Part shown: piece by piece, positions 14,090 through 27,700 of the stretch | Position numbering within the stretch: position 1 is the stretch's first letter | Layout of the letters: every line of letters starts with the position of its first letter | Origin: Posidonia oceanica | Lineage: Eukaryota; Streptophyta; Magnoliopsida; Alismatales; Posidoniaceae | Reading direction: 5' to 3' | DNA length: 64,000 nucleotides | Assembly: GCA_037176725.1 (NCBI GenBank) | Contig: JAZBRS010000020.1 | Location: 89,350,001 to 89,414,000 of the forward strand | Position numbers and translations under genes: made by a program | The notes under the pieces: model-generated | The model's database searches: none | What the model was told of the DNA's origin: nothing | Seen by the model: only the letters and a program-made list of their open reading frames with translations

Positions 14090-15980
14090 GTGACCATGAT
14101 GGGGCATGTAAGTTTCTTGTCCTGAAATTAAGGAAGCGAGCAAACAAAGAGACATGAGTTCAAAAAGGCACGCAAAAGCACTCGTCCTCAAATTGGGGAA
14201 GCGAGCAAACAAGAGCACGACGGGGCATGAAAGGGCTTGTCCTCAAATTGAGGAAGCAAGCCAACAATCAGACGTGACTTCAAAAAGGTACGCAAAGGTG
14301 CTCGTCCTCAAATTATGGAAGTGAGCAAACATGACGACGAAGGGGCATGTAAGGGCTTGTCCTCAATTTAAGGAAGCATGCAAACAAACAGACGTGACTT
14401 CGAAAAGGCACGCAAAGGCGCTCGTCCTCAAATTAAGGATGTGAGCAAACATTACCACGAAGGGGGTAAGGGCTTGTCCTCAAATTATGGAAGCAAGCAA
14501 ACAAACAGACGTGACTTCGAAAAAGCTCGCAAAGGCACTCGTCCTCAAATTATGGAAGCGAGCAAACATGACCATGAAGGGGCATGTAAGGGCTTGTCCT
14601 GAAATTATGGATGCGAGCAAACATGACCACGAAAGGGAATGTTACGGCTAGTCCTCTAAATAAGGAAGCAAGCAGACAAACAGACCTAACATCGAAAAGG
14701 CACGCAAAGAAGTTCGTCCTCGAAGTGAGCAAACTTGACCACGAAGGGGCATGTATGGGCTTGTCCTCAAATTACGGAAGCAAGCTAACAAACAGACGTG
14801 ACTTCGGAAAGGCACGTAAAGGCACTCGTCCTCAAATTAAGGAAGCGAGCAAACATGACAACGATGGGGCATGTAAAGGCTCGTCCTCAATTATAGGAAG
14901 CATGCAGACAAACAGACGTGATTTCGAAAAGCAACGCAAACGTACTCGTCCTCAAATTGAGGAAGCAAGCAAACATGACCACGATGGGGCATGTCTGGGC
15001 ATGTCCTCAAATTAAGGAACCAAGCAAACAAACAGACGTGACTTCGAAAAGGCACGCAAAGGCAATCGTCCTCAAATTTAGGAAGCGAGCAAACATGACT
15101 ACGATGGGGCATGTAAGGGCTTGTCCTCAAATTATGGAAGTAAGCAAACAAACAGACGTGACTTCGAAAAGGCACGCAAAGGCGCTCGTCCTCAAATTAA
15201 AGAAGCGAGCAAACATGACTACGAAGGGGCATGTAATGGCTTGTCCAAAAATTAAGGAAGCAAGCAAACAAACAGTCGTGACTTCGAAATGGCATGCAAA
15301 GGCGCTCGTCCTCATATTAAGGAAGCGAGCAAACATGACCACAAAGGGACATGCAAGGGCGTGTCCTCAAATTAAGGAAGCAAGCTAACAAACAGATGTG
15401 ACTTCCGAATGGCATGCATAGTTGCTAATCCTCAAATTAAAGAAGCAAGCTAACATGACCACGAAGGGGCATGTATGGGCTTGTCCTCAAATAAAGGAAG
15501 CGTGCAAACAAATTGAGGTGACTTCGAAAAGGCACGCAATGGCGCTTGTCCTAAAATTAAGGAAGCGAGCAAACATGACCACGAAGGGGCATGTATGGGC
15601 TTGTCCTCAAATTATGGAAGTAAGCATACAAATGGACGTGACTTCGAAAAGGCACGCAAAAGCGCTCGTCCACAAATTAAGGTAGCGAGCGAACATGACC
15701 TTGAAGGGGCATATATGGGCTTGTCCATAAATTACGGAAGCAAGCAAACAAACAGACGTGACTTCGAAAATGGACACAAAGGCGCTCGTCCTTAAATTCA
15801 AGAAGCAAGCAAACATGACCACGAAAGGACATGTAAGGGCTCGTCCTCAATTTAAGGAAACAAGCAAACAAACAGACGTGACTTCGTTATAGCACACAAA
15901 GGTGCTCGTCCACAAATTAAGGATGCGAGAAAACAACACCACGAAGGGGCAAGTAAGGGCTTGTCCTCAAATTAAGGACG
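14090..15980. repeat. 2028-bp tandem duplication, copy 2
   Basis: Second copy of the 2028-bp block. Similarity to copy 1 holds to about 15980 and then shifts to matching the region around 5330 of the first higher-order segment. Confidence 0.83.
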
Positions 15981-18900
15981 GAAGCAAACTAACAGACATG
16001 ACTTCGAAACGGCATGCAATGGCACTTGTCCTCAAATTATGGATAAGAGCAAACGTGACTCCGAAGGGGCATGTAAGGGCTTGTCCTCAAATTATGGAAG
16101 TAAGCAAACTAACAGATGAGATTTCGAAAAGGCCCGCAAAGGCGCTCGTCCTCAAATTAAGGAAGCGAGCGAACATGACCATGAAGGGGCATGTATGGGC
16201 ATGTCCTCAAATTATGGATGCAAGCAAACAAATAGACGTGACTTTGAGAAGGCTCGCAAGGGCACTCGTCCACAATTTATGGACGCGAGCAAACATGACT
16301 ACGAAGTGGCACATATGGGCTTGTCCTCAAATAAAGGAAGCGGGCATACAAATAGACGTGACTTCGAAAAGACACGCAAAGGTGCTCGTCCCCAAATTAA
16401 GGAAGCGAGCAAACTAGACCATGAATGGGCAAGTTTGGGCTTGACCTAAAATTAAGGAAGTAAGCATACAAACAGACGTGACTTCGAAAAGGCACGCAAA
16501 AGCGCTCGTCCTTAAATTAAGGAAGTGAGCAAACATGACCATGAAGGGGCATATAAGGGCTTGTCCTTGAAATATGGAAGCAAGCAAACAAACAGACGTG
16601 ACTTCGAAACGAGACACAAAGGCGCTCGTCCGTAAATTAAACAAGCGAGCAAACATTACCACGATGGGACATGAAAGGGCTTGACCTCAATTTAAGGAAG
16701 CTAGCAAACAAACAGACGTGACGTCAATAAAGCACGCAAAGGTGCATGTCCTCAAAATACGGAAGCGAGCATACATGACCACGAAGGGGCATGGAAGGGC
16801 ATGTCCTCAAATTACAGAAGCAAGCGAACAAACAGACGTGACTTCGGAAAGGCACGCAAAGGCGCTCATCCCCAAATTAAGGAAGCAAGCAGACAAACAG
16901 ACGTGATTTCGAAAAGGCACGCAAACGCACTCGTTCTCAAATTTAGGAAGCGAGCAAACAAGTTAAGGAACCAAGCAAATAAACAGACGTAACTTCGAAA
17001 AGGCACGCATAGGCAATCGTCCTCAAATTCAGGAAGCGAGCAAACATGACAACGATGGGGCATGTAAGGGCTTGTCCTCAAATAAAGGAAGCAAGCAAAC
17101 AAACAGACATGACTTCGAAAAGGCACGCAAAGGTGCTCATCCGAAATTATGGAAGCGAGCAAACATGATCACGAAGGGGCATGTAAGGGCTTGTCCACAA
17201 ATTAAGGAAGGAAGCAAACAAACAATCGTGACTTCGAAAAGGCATGCAAAGGCGCTCATCCTCATATTAAGGAAGCGAGCAAACATGACCACACAGGGGC
17301 ATGTAAGGGCGTGTCCTCAAATTAAGGAAGCAAGCTAACAAACAGACGTGACATCGAAATGGCATGCAAAGTCGCTAATCCTCAAATTAAGGAAGCGAGC
17401 AAACATGACCACGAAGGGGCATGTTTGGGCTTGTCCTCGTATTAAGGAAACTAGCAAACAAACAGACGTGACTTCGAAAAGGCATGCAAAGATGCTCGTC
17501 CTAAAAATGAGGAAGCGAGCAAACTCGATCACGAAGGCGCTTGTAAGGGCTTGTCCTCAAATTAAGGAAGCAAGCAAACGAACAGACGTGACTACGAAAA
17601 GGCACACGAAGGCGCTCGTCCTCAAATAAAGGAAGCGAGCAAACATGACCACGAAGGGGCATGTAAGGGCTTGTCCTCAAATTAAGGAAGCAAGCAAACT
17701 AACAGACGTGACTTCGAAAAGGCACGCAATGGCGCTCATTCTCAAATTTAGGAAGCGAGCAAACAATACCTTGAAGGGGCATGTAAGTGTCTTGTCCTCA
17801 AATTAAGGAAGCGAGCAAACATGAGCACGACGGGGCAAGTAGGGGCATGTCCTCAAATTGAGGAAGCAAGCCAACAAACAGACGTGATTACGAAAATGCA
17901 CGCAATGGTGCTCGTCCTCAAATTAAGGTAGCGAGCAAACATGACGACGAAGGGGCAAGTATAGGCTTGTCCTCAAATTAAGGAAGCTAGCAAACGAACA
18001 GACGTGACTTCGAAAAGGCACGCAAAGCCACTCGTTCTCAAATTAAGGGGGTGGGCAAACATTACCACGAAGGGGCATGTAAGAGCTAGTCCTCAAATTA
18101 AGGAAGCAAGCAAACAAACAGATGTGACTTCCAAAAGGCTCGCAAAGGCGCTCGTCCTCAAATTAAGAAAACGAGCAAACATGACCATGAAGGGGCATGT
18201 ATGGGCTTGTCCTCAAATTTAGGATGCAAGCAAACATGACCGCGAAGGGGCACATATGGGCTTGCCCTCAAATAAAGGAAGCGGGCATACAAATAGACGT
18301 GACTTCGAAAAGGCACGCAATGGTGCTCGTCCCCAAATTAAGGAAGCGAGCGTACTAGACCATGAATGGGCATGTTTGGGCTTGACCTCAAATTAAGGAA
18401 GTAAGCATACAAACAGACGTGACATCGAAAAGGCACGCAAAAGCCCTCGTCCTTAAATTAAGGAAGTGAGCAAACATGACCATGAAGGGGCATATAAGGG
18501 CTTGTCCTTGAATTATGGAAGCAAGCAAACAAACAGACGTGACTTCGAAACAGGACACAAAGGCGCTCGTCCGTAAATTAAGGAAGCGAGCAAACATTAC
18601 CACAATGGGACATGAAAGGGCTTGTCCTCAATTTAAGGAAGCTAGCAAACAAACAGATGTGACGTCGATAAAGCACGCAAAGGTGCACGTCGTCAAAATA
18701 CGGAAGCGAGCAAACATGACCACGAAGGGGCATGGAAGGGCATGTCCTCAAATTACAGAAGCAAGCTAACAAACAGACGTGACTTCGGAAAGGCATGCAA
18801 AGGCGCTCGTCCCCAAATTAAGGAAGCAAGCAGACATGACAACGAAGGGGCATGTAAAGGCTCATCCTCAAATTATGGAAGCAAGCAGACAAACAGATGT

Positions 18901-21900
18901 GATTTCGAAAAGGCACGCAAACGCACTCGTTCTCAAATTTAGGAAGCGAGCAAACATGACCACGATGGGGCATGTCAGGGCATGTCCTCAAATTAAGGAA
19001 CCAAGCAAACAAACAGACGTGACTTCGAAAAGGCACGCATAGGCACTTGTCCTCAAATTTAGGAAGCGAGCAAACATGACAACGACGGGGCATGTAAGGG
19101 CTTGTCCTCAAATTAAGGAAGCAAGCAAACAAACAGACATGACTTCGAAAAGGCACGCAAAGGCACTCGTCCTCAAATTATGGAAGCGAGCAAACACGAC
19201 CACGAAGGGGCATGTAAGGGCTTGTCCTCAAATTAAGGAACGAAGCAATCAGACAGACGAGACTTCGAGAAGGCATGCAAAGGTGCTCGTCTTCAAATTA
19301 AGGAAGCGGGCAAATATGACCACGAAGGGGCATGATAGAGTGTGTCCTCATGTTATGGAAGCAAGGTAACAAACAGACGTGACTTCGAAATGGCATGCAA
19401 AGTCGCTAATCCTCAAATTAAGGAAGCGAGCTAACATGACCACGAAGGTGCTTGTATGGGCTTGTCCTCAAATAAAGGAAGCATGCAAACCAAGAGACGT
19501 GACTTCGAAAAGGCACGCAATGGCGCTTGTCCCCAAATTAAGGAAGCGAGCAAACATGACCACGAAGGGGCATGTATGGGCTTGTCCTCAAATTATGGAA
19601 GCAAGCTAACAAACAAACGTGACTTCGAAAAGGCACGCAAAGGCGCTCCTCCTCTAATTAAGGAAGCGAGCAAACATGTCCAAGAAGGGGCAAGTATGGG
19701 CTTGTCCTCAAGTAAAGGAAGCACGCAAACAAATAGACGTGACTTCGAAAAGGCATGCAAAGGCGCTCATCCTCAAATTACGGAAGCGAGCAATCGTGAC
19801 CACGAAGGGACATGTAAGGGCTCATCCTGAATTTAAGGAAGCAAGCAAAGAAACAGACGTGACATCGATAAAGCATGCGAAGGTGCTCGTCCTCAAATTT
19901 AGGATGCGAGCAAACAAGACCCTGAAGGGACATGTAAGGGCTTGTCCTCAAATTAAGGAAGTAAGCAAACAAACATACGAGATTTCGAAAAGGCACGCAA
20001 AGGCGCTCGTCCTCAAATTAAGGAAGCGAGCAAACTTGACTTCGAAGGGGCATGTAAGGGCTTGTCCTCAAATTAAGGAAGTAAGCGAACAAACAGACGA
20101 GATTTCGAAAAGGCACACAAAGGCGCTCATCCTCAAATTAAGGAAGCGTGCAAACATGACCGCGAAGGGGTGTGTAAGGACTTGTCCTCAAATTATGGAA
20201 ACAAGCAAACAAACAGTCGTGACTTCGAAAAGGCACGCGAAGGCGCCCCTCCTCAAATTTAGGAAGCGAGCAAACAAGGCTATGAAGGGGCATGTAAGGG
20301 CTTGTCCACAAATAAAGGAGGCAAGCAAATAAACTGACGTAACTTCGAAAAGGCACGCATGGGCGCTGGTCCTCAAGTTATGGAAGCGTGCAAACAAGAC
20401 CACGATGGGGCATGTACGGGTTGGTCCTCAAATTACGGAAAGAAGCAAACAGACAGACGTGACTTCAAAAAGGCATGCAAAGGATCTCGTCCACATATAA
20501 TGGAAGCGGGCAAACATGACCACGATGGGGCATGCAAGGGCGTGTCCTCAAGTTAAGGTAGCAAGCAAACAAACCGACGTGACTTCGAAAAGGCAAGCAA
20601 AGACGCACATCCTCAAATTAAGGAAGCGAGCAAACATGACCTTGAAGGGGCATGTTTGGGCTTGTCCTCAAATTAAGGAAACAAGCAAACAAACAGACGT
20701 GACTTCGGAAAGGCACGCAAAGACGCTCGTCCAAAAATTGGGGAAGCAAGCAAACATGACAACGACGGAGCTTGTAAGGGCTTGTCCTCAAATTACGGAA
20801 GCAAGCAAACAAACAGACGTGACTTCGAAAAGGCATGCAAAGGCGCTCGTCCTCAAATTAAGGAAGCGAGCAAACGTGACCACGATGGGGCATGTAAGGG
20901 TTCGTCCACAAATTAAGGTAACAAGCAAACAAACAGACGTGTCTTCGAAAAGGCACGAAACGGCACTCATCCTCAAATTTAGGAAGCGAGCAAACATGAC
21001 CACGAAGGGGCATGTAAGTTTCTTGTCCTAAAATTAAGATGCTCATCCTCGAAGCAAGCAAACTTGACCACGAAGGGGCATGTAAGGGCTTGTCCTCAAA
21101 TTACGGAAGCAAGCTAACCAACAGACGTGACTTCGGAAAGGCACGCGAAGGCGCTCGTCCTCAAATTAAGGAAGCGAGCAAACATGACAACGATGGGGCA
21201 TGTAAAGGCTCGTCCTCAAATTATAGAAGCAAGCAGACAAACAGACGTGATTTCGAAAAGGCACGCAAATGCACTCATCCTCAAATTGAGGAAGCGAGCA
21301 AACATGACCACGATGGGGCATGTCTGGGCATGTCCTCAAATTAAGGAACCAAGCAAACAAACAGACGTGACTTCGCAAAGGCACTCGTCCTCAAATTTAG
21401 GAAGTGAGCAAACATGACTACGATGGGGCATGTAAGGGCTTGTCCTCAAATTAAGGAAGCAAGCAAACAAACAGACGTAACTTCGAAAAGGCACGCAAAG
21501 GCGCTCGTCCTCAAATTAAAGAAGCGAGCAAACATGACCACGAAGGGGCATGTAAGGGCTTGTCCACAAATTAAGGAAGCAAGCAAACAAACAGTCGTGA
21601 CTTCGAAATGGCATGCAAAGGCGCTCATCCTCATATTAAGAAAGCGAGCAAACATGACCACAAAGGGGCATGTAAGGGCGTGTCCTCAAATTAAGGAAGC
21701 AAGCTAGCAAACAGACGTGACTTCGAAATGGCATGCAAAGTTGCAAATCCTCAAATTAAGGAAGCAAGCTAACATGACCAAGAAGGGGCATGTATGGGCT
21801 TGTCCTCAAATAATGGAAGCTTGCAAACAAATAGACGTGACTTCGAAAAGGCACACAATGGCGCTTGTCCTCAAATTAAGGAAGCAAGCAAACATGGCCA

Positions 21901-24900
21901 CGAAAGGGCATGTATTGGCTTGTCCTCAAATTATGGAAGTAAGCATACAAACGGACGTGACTACGAAAAGGCACGCAAAAGCGCTCATCCACAAATTAAG
22001 GTAGCGAGCGAACATGACCATGAAGGGGCATATATGGGCTTGTCCTTAAATTAAGGAAGCAAGCAAACAAACAGACGTGACTTCGAAATGGGACACAAAG
22101 GCGCTCGTCCTCAAATTAAGGAAGCGAGCAAACATGACCACGAAGGGACATGTAAAGGCTCGTCCTCAATTTAAGGAAGCAAGCAAACAAACAGACGTGA
22201 CTTCGTTAAAGCACGCAAAGGTGCTCGTCCTCAAATTAAGGATGCGAGCAAACATAACCACGAAGGGGCATGTAAGGGCTTGTCCTCAAATTAAGGATGC
22301 AAGCAAACAAATAGACGTGACTTCGAAACGGCACGCAATGGCGCTTGTCCACAAATTAAGGATAAGAGCAAACGTGACTCCGAAGGGGCATGTAAGGGCT
22401 TCTTCTCAAATTATGGAAGCAAGCAAACAAAAATACGTGACTTCAAAAACGCACGCAATGGCGCACGTCCTCAAATTAAGGTAGCGAGCAAACATGACCA
22501 CGAAGGGGCCTGCAAGGGCTAGTCCTCAAATTAAGGAAGCAAGCAAACTATCAGACGTGACTTCGAAAAGGCACGCAATGGTGCTCGTCCTCAAATTAAG
22601 GTTGCAAGCAAACATGTCCATGAAGGGGCATGTAGGGGCTTGTCCTCAAATTACGGAAGCAAGCAATCAAACATATGTGACTTCGAAAAGGCACGCAAAG
22701 GCACTCGTCCTCAAATTATGTAAGCGAGCAAACATGACCATGAAGGGGCATATAAGGGCTTGTCCTTAAATCAAGGAAGCCTGCAAACAAACAGACGTAA
22801 CTTCGGAAAGCCATCCGAAGGTGCTCGTCCTCAAATTATGGAAGCGAGCAAACATGACCACGAAGGGGCTTGTAAGGGCTCGTCCACATATTAAGGTAGC
22901 AAGCAAACAAACAGACGTGACATCGAAAAGGCACGCAAAGACGCTCGTCCTAAAATTGAGGAAGGGAGCAAGCATGACCACGAAGGCACATGTAAGGGCT
23001 TGTCCTCAAGTTAAGGAAGCATGCAAACAAACAGACGTGACTTCGAAAAGGCACGCAATGGTGCTCGTCCTCAAATTAAGGAAGCGAGCAAACATGACCA
23101 CGAAGGGGCATGTAAGGTCTTGTCCTCAAAATAAGGAAGCAAGCAAACAAACAGACGTGACTTCGAAACGGCACGCAAAGGCACTCATCCTCAAATTTAG
23201 GAAGCGAGCAAACATTACCATGAAGGGGCATGTAAGTGTCTTGTCCTCAAATTATGGAAGCAAGCAAACCAACAAACGTGACTTCAAAAAGCCACGCAAA
23301 GGCCCTCGTCCTCAAATTGAGGAAGCGATCAAACATGAGCACGACGGGGCATGTGAGGGCTTGTCCTCAAATTGAGGAAGCAAGCCAACAAACAAACGTG
23401 ACAACGAAAAGGCACGCAATGGTGCTCGTCCTCAAATTAAGGAAGCGAGCAAACATGACGACGAAGGGGCAAGTAAGGGCTTGTTCTCAAATTAAGGAAG
23501 CTAGCAAACAAACAGACGTGACATTGAAAAGGCACGCAAAGGCGCTCGTCCTCAAATTAAGGAGGTGAGCAAACATTACCACGAAGGGGCATGTAAGGGC
23601 TTGTCCTCAAATTAAGGAAGCACGCAAACAAACAGACGTGACTTCGAAAAGGCTCGCAAAGGCGCTCGTCCTCAAATTACGGAAGCGAGCAAACATGACC
23701 ATGAAGGGGCAGGTATGGGCTTGTCCTCAAATTATGGATGCAAGCTAACATGACCACGAAAGGGAATGTAACGGCTTGTCTTCAAGTTATGGAAGCACGC
23801 AAACAAACAGACGTAACATCGAAATGGCACGCCAAGATGTTCGTCCGCGAAGCGAGCAAACTTGACCTCGAAGGGGCATGTAAGGGCTTGTCTTCAAATT
23901 AAGGAAGCAAGCAAACAAAAATACGTGACTTCGAAAACGCACGCAAAGGCGCTCGTCATCAAATTAAGCAAGCGATTAAAGACGACCACGAAGGGGCCGG
24001 CAAGGGCTAGTCCTCAAATTTTGGAAGCAAGCAAACTAATAGACGTGACTTCGAAATGGCACCCAAAGGAGCTCGTCCTCAAATTTAGGATGCGAGCAAA
24101 CATGTCCATGAAGGGGTCTGTAAGGGCTAGTCCTCAAATTACGGATGCAAGCGAACAAACAGATGTGAGTTCGAAAAGGCACGCAAAGGCACTCGTCCTC
24201 AAATTAAGGAAGCGAGCAAACATGACCATGAAGGGGCAGATAAGGCTTGTCCTTAATTAAAGGAAGCATGCAAACAAACAGACGTGACTTCGAAAAGCCA
24301 CGCGAAGGCGCTCGTCCTCAAATTATGAAAGCGAGCAAACATGACCACCAAGGGCATGTAAGGGCTCGTCCTCAAATTAAGGAAGCAAGCAAACAAACCG
24401 ACGTGATTTCGAAAAGGCACGCAAAGGCGCTCGTCCTCAAATTATGGAAGTGAGCAAACCTAACCATGATGGGGCTTGTAAGGGCTTGTCCTCAAATTAA
24501 GGAAGCAAGCAAACAAACAGACGTGACTTCGAGAAGGCACACGAAGGCACTCGTCCTCGAATTGTGGAAGAGAGCAAACACAACCACGAAGGGACATGTA
24601 AGGGCTCGTCCTCAATTTAAGGAAGCAAGCAAACAAACTGACGTGACTTCAATAAAGCACACAAAGGTGCTCGTCCTCAAATTAAGGATGTGAGGAAACA
24701 TGGCCACGAAGGGGCATGTAAGGGCTTGTCCTCAAAATTAGGATGCAAGCAAACAAACAGACGTGACTTCGAGAAGGCACCCATTAGCGATTGTCCTCAA
24801 ATTAAGGATGCGAGCAAACGTGACTCTGAAGGGGCATGTAAGGGCTTGTCCTCAAATTAAGGAAGTAAGCAAACAAACAGACGAGATTTCGAAAAGGCAC

Positions 24901-27569
24901 GCAAAGGCGCTCGTCCTTAAATTAAGGAAGCGAGCAAACCTGACCATGACAGGGCATGTTAGGGCATGTCCTCAATTTAAGGATCCAAGCAAACAAACAG
25001 ACTTGACTTCGAAAAGGCACGCAAAGACGCCCGTCCTCAAATATAGGAAGCGAGCAAACCTGACTACGAAGGGGCATGTAAGGGCTTGTCCTCAAGTTAA
25101 GGAAGCAAGCGAACAAACAGACATGACTTCGGAAAGACATGCAAAGGCGCGCATCCTCAAATTGAGGAAGCGAGCAAACATGACCACGAAGGGGCATGTT
25201 TGGGCTTGTCCTCAAATTAAGGAAACTAGCAAACAAACAGACGTGACTTCGAAAAGGCATGCAATGATGCTGGTCCTAAAAATGAGGAAGCGAGCAAACT
25301 CGACCACGAAGGCGCATGTAAGGGCTTGTCCTCAAATTAAGGAAGCAAGCAAACGAACAGACGTGACTACGAAAAGGCACGCAAAGGCGCTCGTCCTCAA
25401 ATAAAGGAAGCGAGCAAACATGACCACGAAGGGGCCTGTAAGGGCTTGTCCTCAAATTAAGGAAGCAAGCAAACAAACAGATGTGACTTCAAAAAGGCAC
25501 GCAATGGCGCTCATTCTCAAATTTAGGAAGTGAGCAAACATGACCATGAAGGGGCATGTAAGTGTCTTGTCCTCAACTTAAGGAAGCGAGCAAACATGAG
25601 CACGACGGGGCATGTAGGGGCATGTCCTCAAATTGAGGAAGCAAGCCAACAAACTGATGTGATTACGAAAAGGCACGCAATGGTGCTCCTCCTCAAATTA
25701 AGGTAGCGAGCAAACATGACGACGAAGGGGCAACTATGGGCTTGTCCTCAAATTTAGGAAGCTAGCAAACGAACAGACGTGACTTCGAAAAGGCACGCAA
25801 AGGCGCTCGTCCTCAAATTAAGGGGGTGGGCAAACATTACCACGAAGGGGCATGTAAGAGCTAGTCCTCAAATTAAGGAAGCAAGCAAACAAACAGATGT
25901 GACTTCGAAAAGGCTCGCAAAGGCGCTCGTCCTCAAATTAAGGAAGCGAGCAAACATGACCATGAAGGGGCATGTATGGGCTTGTCCTCAAATTTAGGAT
26001 GCAAGCAAACATGACCACGAAAGGGAATGTTACAGCTTGTCATCAAATTAAGGAAGCACGCAAACAAACAGACGTAACATCGAAATGGCTCGCAAAGATG
26101 TTCGTCCTCAAAGCGAGCAAACTTGACCACGATGGGGCTTGTAAGGGCTTGTCCTCAAATTAAGGAAGCAAGCAAACAAAAATACGTGACTTCGAAAACG
26201 CACGCAAAGGCGCTCGTCCTCAAATTAAGCAAGCGAGCAAATACGACCACGAAGGGGCTTGCAAGGGCTAGTGCACAAATTAAGGAAGCAAGCAAACTAA
26301 CAGACATGACTTCGAAATGGCACGCGAAGGCGCTCGTCCTCAAATTTAGGATGCGAGCAAACATGTAAATGAAGGGGCTTGTAAGGGCTTGTCCTTAAAT
26401 TACGGAAGCAAGCAAACAAACAGATGTGACTTCGAAAAGGCACGCAAAGGCACTCGTCCTCAAATTACGGAAGCGAGCAAACATGACCATGAAGGGGCAT
26501 ATAAGGGCTTGTCCATAAATCAAGGAAGCTTGCAAACAAACAGACGTGACTACGAAAAGCCACGCAAGGGCGCTCGTGCTCAAATTACGGAAGCGAGCAA
26601 ACTTGACCACGAAGGGGCATGTAAGGGCTTGTCCTCAAATTACGGAAGTAAGCATACAAGCAGTCGTGACTTAGAAAAGGCCCGCAAAGGGGCTCATCTT
26701 CAAATTTAGGATGGGAGCAAACATGACCACGAAGGGGCATGTAAGGGTCTTGTCCTCAAATTAAGGAAGCAAGCAAACTAACAGATGTGACTTCAAAAAG
26801 GCACACGAAGGCGCTCGTCTTCAAATTATGGAAGCGAGCAAACATGACCACGATGGGGCATGTAAGGGCATGTCCTCAAATTGATGAAGCAAGCAAACAA
26901 ACAGACGTGACTTCGAAAAGGCTCGCAAAGGTGCTCGTCCTCAAATTAAGGAAGCGAGCAAACATGACTACGACTGGGCATGTAAGGGCTTGTCCACAAA
27001 TTTAGGAAGCAAGCAAACAAATAGACGAGATTTCGAAAAGGAACACAATGGTGCTCGTCCTCTAACTAAGGAAGCGAGCAAACATTACCATGACGGTGCA
27101 TGTAAGGGCATGTCCTCAAATTACGGAACCAAGCAAACTAACAGACGTGACTTTGAAAAGGCACGCAATGGCGCCCGTCCTTAAATTTAGGAAGTGAGCA
27201 AACATCACTACGAAGGGGCATGTTAGGGTTTGTCCTCAAATAAAGGAAGCAAGCAAATAAACAGACGTTACTTTGAAAAGGCACGTGAACGCGCTCGTTC
27301 TCAAATTATGGAAGCGAGCAAACCTGACCATGAAGGGGCATGTAAGGGCTTGTCCTCAAATTAAGGAACGAAGCAAATAGACCGACGTGACTTCGAAAAG
27401 GCATGCAAAGGCGCTCGTCCTCAGATTAAGGAAGCGGGCAAACATGACCACGAAGGGGCATGTAAGGGCGTGTCCTCAAATTAAGGAAGCAAGCAAACAA
27501 ACAGACGTGACTTCCAAAAGGCATGCAATGGCGCTCATCCTCAAATTAAGGAAGCGAGCAAACAAGACC

Positions 27570-27700
27570 ACGGAGGGGCATGTTTGGGCTTGTCCTAAAA
27601 TTAAGGAAACAAGCAAACAAACAGACGAGACTTCGAAAAGGCACGCAATGACGCTCGTCCTAAAATTGAGGAAGCAAGCAAACAAGACCACGAAGGGGCA
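27570..27700. repeat. Paralogous empty insertion site in satellite
   Basis: This satellite stretch carries the same local variants as the two flanks of the retrotransposon: GGAGGGGCATGTTTGGGC, then ACAGACGAGACTTCG, then GCAATGACGCTCGTCC. It lacks the element. The equivalent of the target site is CACGC at 27642-27646. It lies 4358 bases left of the left flank's target site and 31048 bases left of the right flank's. Confidence 0.85.
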
